Assembly (NCBI GenBank): GCA_947584775.1
Contig: CANPWT010000056.1
Location: forward strand, 1-6,140
Direction: 5' to 3'
Length of the DNA: 6,140 bases
Source: an uncultured Clostridia bacterium
Lineage (GTDB): Bacteria > Bacillota > Clostridia > Christensenellales > UBA1242
Position numbers and translations under genes: made by a program. Positions 4,798 through 6,140 of the stretch are shown here, one piece after another (the stretch's first letter is position 1; every line of letters starts with the position of its first letter). The notes beneath the pieces are model-generated. The model worked only from the letters and a program-made list of their open reading frames with translations, made no database searches and was not told where the DNA came from.

Positions 4798-6140
4798 ATG
4801 AAAAAAACAAAAATTGTTGCAACAATTGGGCCAAGTTGTGCAGATTATAGCACGATGAAAAAAATGTGTGTTGCAGGGTTGGATTTAATAAGAATTAATC
4901 TTTCGCACGCAAAGCAAAAAGATATGGACGAAATTATGCGCAACGTTAAACAACTAAGGAAGGAGTTAAATATTCCTTTGCCTGTGATGATAGACACGCG
5001 CGGGCCAGAAGTGAGGGTTAAAACTTTTAAAAATGGCAGTGTAAACATAAAGCGCGGGCAAACTTTTACATTCACCGGGCGCGAGGTTGAAGGCAACGAT
5101 AAAATTGTAAGTTTAAATCTACCCGAAATTGTAAAAAATGTTAAACCTAACAATAAAATTTTGGCAGTAAACGGCTTGTTGTGCTTTAAAGTTGTTGAAG
5201 TAAAAGGTAAAGATATTGTTACAAAGGCGCTAAATTCGGGCGTGATATCTAACCGCAAAAGTTTGTTTTTGCCAAATGTAAAATTTAACACGCCATATTT
5301 AAACGAACTTGACAAGCAAGACATTTTGTGGGCAATAAAAAATGATGTAGATTTTATTGCGTGCAGTTTTGTAAATTCCAAATTAGATGTGTTGGATGTT
5401 AAAAATTTTATAGCCCAGCATGGCGGAAACATGAAAATTATTTCTAAAATAGAGTCGGCTTTGGGCGTTAAAAATTTTGATGAAATAATTTTGGAAAGCG
5501 ATGGCATAATGGTGGCTCGCGGCGATTTAGGCGTGGAAATGCCAATGGAAAGATTGCCCGAGTTGCAAAAGATGATGATAAGCCGTGCCAATCAATTAGG
5601 CAAAATTACAATCACGGCAACAGAGATGTTGGAGAGTATGATTTCTTGCAACCGACCAACGCGCGCTGAGGTTAGCGATGTGGCAAATGCGGTTTATGAC
5701 GGCAGCAGTGCGGTTATGCTTTCGGGCGAAACAGCCTCGGGCAAATTCCCAGTTGAGGCGGTTAAGACCATGGCAAAAATATGCGTAGCAACCGAAAAAA
5801 ACATAAATTATCATGTAAATTTTGCCAACAGTCAGTTTAAATTTTTAAACACCACCGATGTAATTTCTAACAGCGCGGTCAACGCTAGTTTTATAGCGCC
5901 AGCCAAGGCAATTATTGCATTTACAACGGCTGGGGAAAGCGCAAATATGGTTAGCAGATTTCGCCCAGCGTGCACAATAATTGGCGCAACATCATACCCA
6001 AAAACTTATCGCCAATTGGCAGCAAGTTGGGGAGTAACTCCCGTGCTAACCAAAGTTTATAACTCTACGGATGATATGTTTAGGTTGGCGGTTGACGTAG
6101 CAAAAGCCAACAATTTAAGTTCGGGGGACAATGTTATTAT
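4798..6140 (+). CDS. pyk: Pyruvate kinase, 3' end beyond the window
   Basis: Catalyses the last step of glycolysis, phosphoenolpyruvate + ADP to pyruvate + ATP, in the cytoplasm, normally as a tetramer. 447 codons are visible, and the C-terminal tail runs off the right edge. Residues 4-12 (TKIVATIGP) start the barrel. LIRINLSHA gives R32, N34 and S36; MIDTRGPEVR gives D66, T67 and R73. The B domain covers about 71-165. ISKIE carries catalytic K217 and metal ligand E219, and ARGDLGVE gives metal ligand D243. TATEMLESM holds T275. NRPTRAEVSDVANAVYDG and VMLSGETASGKFPVEAV complete the active-site barrel. The C domain starts near 345. Glu71 in GPE is the residue linked to potassium dependence. 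Small departures from consensus are Arg68 for the usual Lys in DTKGPE and Glu276 for Gln in TQMLESM. ATG 4798 is chosen because TKIVATIGPS follows directly. Transcribed divergently from ssrA. Confidence 0.97.
   Translation, partial: MKKTKIVATIGPSCADYSTMKKMCVAGLDLIRINLSHAKQKDMDEIMRNVKQLRKELNIPLPVMIDTRGPEVRVKTFKNGSVNIKRGQTFTFTGREVEGNDKIVSLNLPEIVKNVKPNNKILAVNGLLCFKVVEVKGKDIVTKALNSGVISNRKSLFLPNVKFNTPYLNELDKQDILWAIKNDVDFIACSFVNSKLDVLDVKNFIAQHGGNMKIISKIESALGVKNFDEIILESDGIMVARGDLGVEMPMERLPELQKMMISRANQLGKITITATEMLESMISCNRPTRAEVSDVANAVYDGSSAVMLSGETASGKFPVEAVKTMAKICVATEKNINYHVNFANSQFKFLNTTDVISNSAVNASFIAPAKAIIAFTTAGESANMVSRFRPACTIIGATSYPKTYRQLAASWGVTPVLTKVYNSTDDMFRLAVDVAKANNLSSGDNVI

Noticed and set aside
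4619..4834. Minus-strand open frame in the ssrA-pyk gap
   Set aside because: A low-complexity Lys/Phe/Leu/Ile-rich translation of the T-tract block. It overlaps the pyk start and has no ribosome site.
4845..5814. Minus-strand open frames inside pyk
   Set aside because: Antisense shadows of a fully conserved pyruvate kinase frame, with no family likeness or start signals.

Overview
The window is strongly AT-rich chromosomal DNA. It most likely comes from a low-GC Bacillota (Firmicutes) lineage of the vertebrate gut. The clues are a T-box leader on serS, a clostridial-type seryl-tRNA synthetase, strong AGGAGG/GGGAG ribosome sites, extended -10 promoters and a bile-salt-hydrolase-like enzyme. 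The standard code fits: Trp is TGG and no in-frame TGA is needed. Nothing points to phage, plasmid, CRISPR or insertion sequences. The lineage is an inference; I cannot name a genus.

Layout. From 4429 down to position 1 everything is on the minus strand: tmRNA (ssrA, 4429-4080), an isoaspartyl-dipeptidase-like amidohydrolase (3957-2860), a choloylglycine/bile-salt hydrolase (2663-1692), a T-box leader (about 1423-1199), and serS (1095 to past the left edge). The serS reading frame is broken by an apparent one-base deletion in a T run near 562-565. Pyruvate kinase (pyk) runs on the plus strand from 4798 past the right edge, divergent from ssrA. Between the ssrA and pyk promoters lies a roughly 90-bp block of helically phased T-tracts that contains a 20-bp direct repeat.

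Regulation visible in the sequence. Most units have their own promoter. All five promoters proposed here carry a TGn extended -10, and four have a -35 box exactly 16 bp upstream. serS is controlled by a complete T-box antiterminator/terminator switch. The bulge UGGC fits the GCCA end expected of tRNA-Ser, and the probable specifier is UCC. A second terminator-like hairpin lies between the T-box and serS. The amidohydrolase gene ends at a clear intrinsic terminator. Inside that terminator's U-tract begins another extended -10 promoter, followed about 55 bp later by another terminator-like hairpin, so this may be a tiny transcript or an attenuated leader ahead of the hydrolase. The hydrolase's own promoter would give a leader of only about 10 nt, with the Shine-Dalgarno at its very start.

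The genes do not form one pathway: translation (serS, ssrA), glycolysis (pyk), peptide or isopeptide turnover, and bile-acid deconjugation. I found no convincing new multi-gene system. The most notable points are the serS frameshift, the unusual tmRNA T-loop and tag, the phased A-tract block, and the possible short transcription unit upstream of the bile salt hydrolase.
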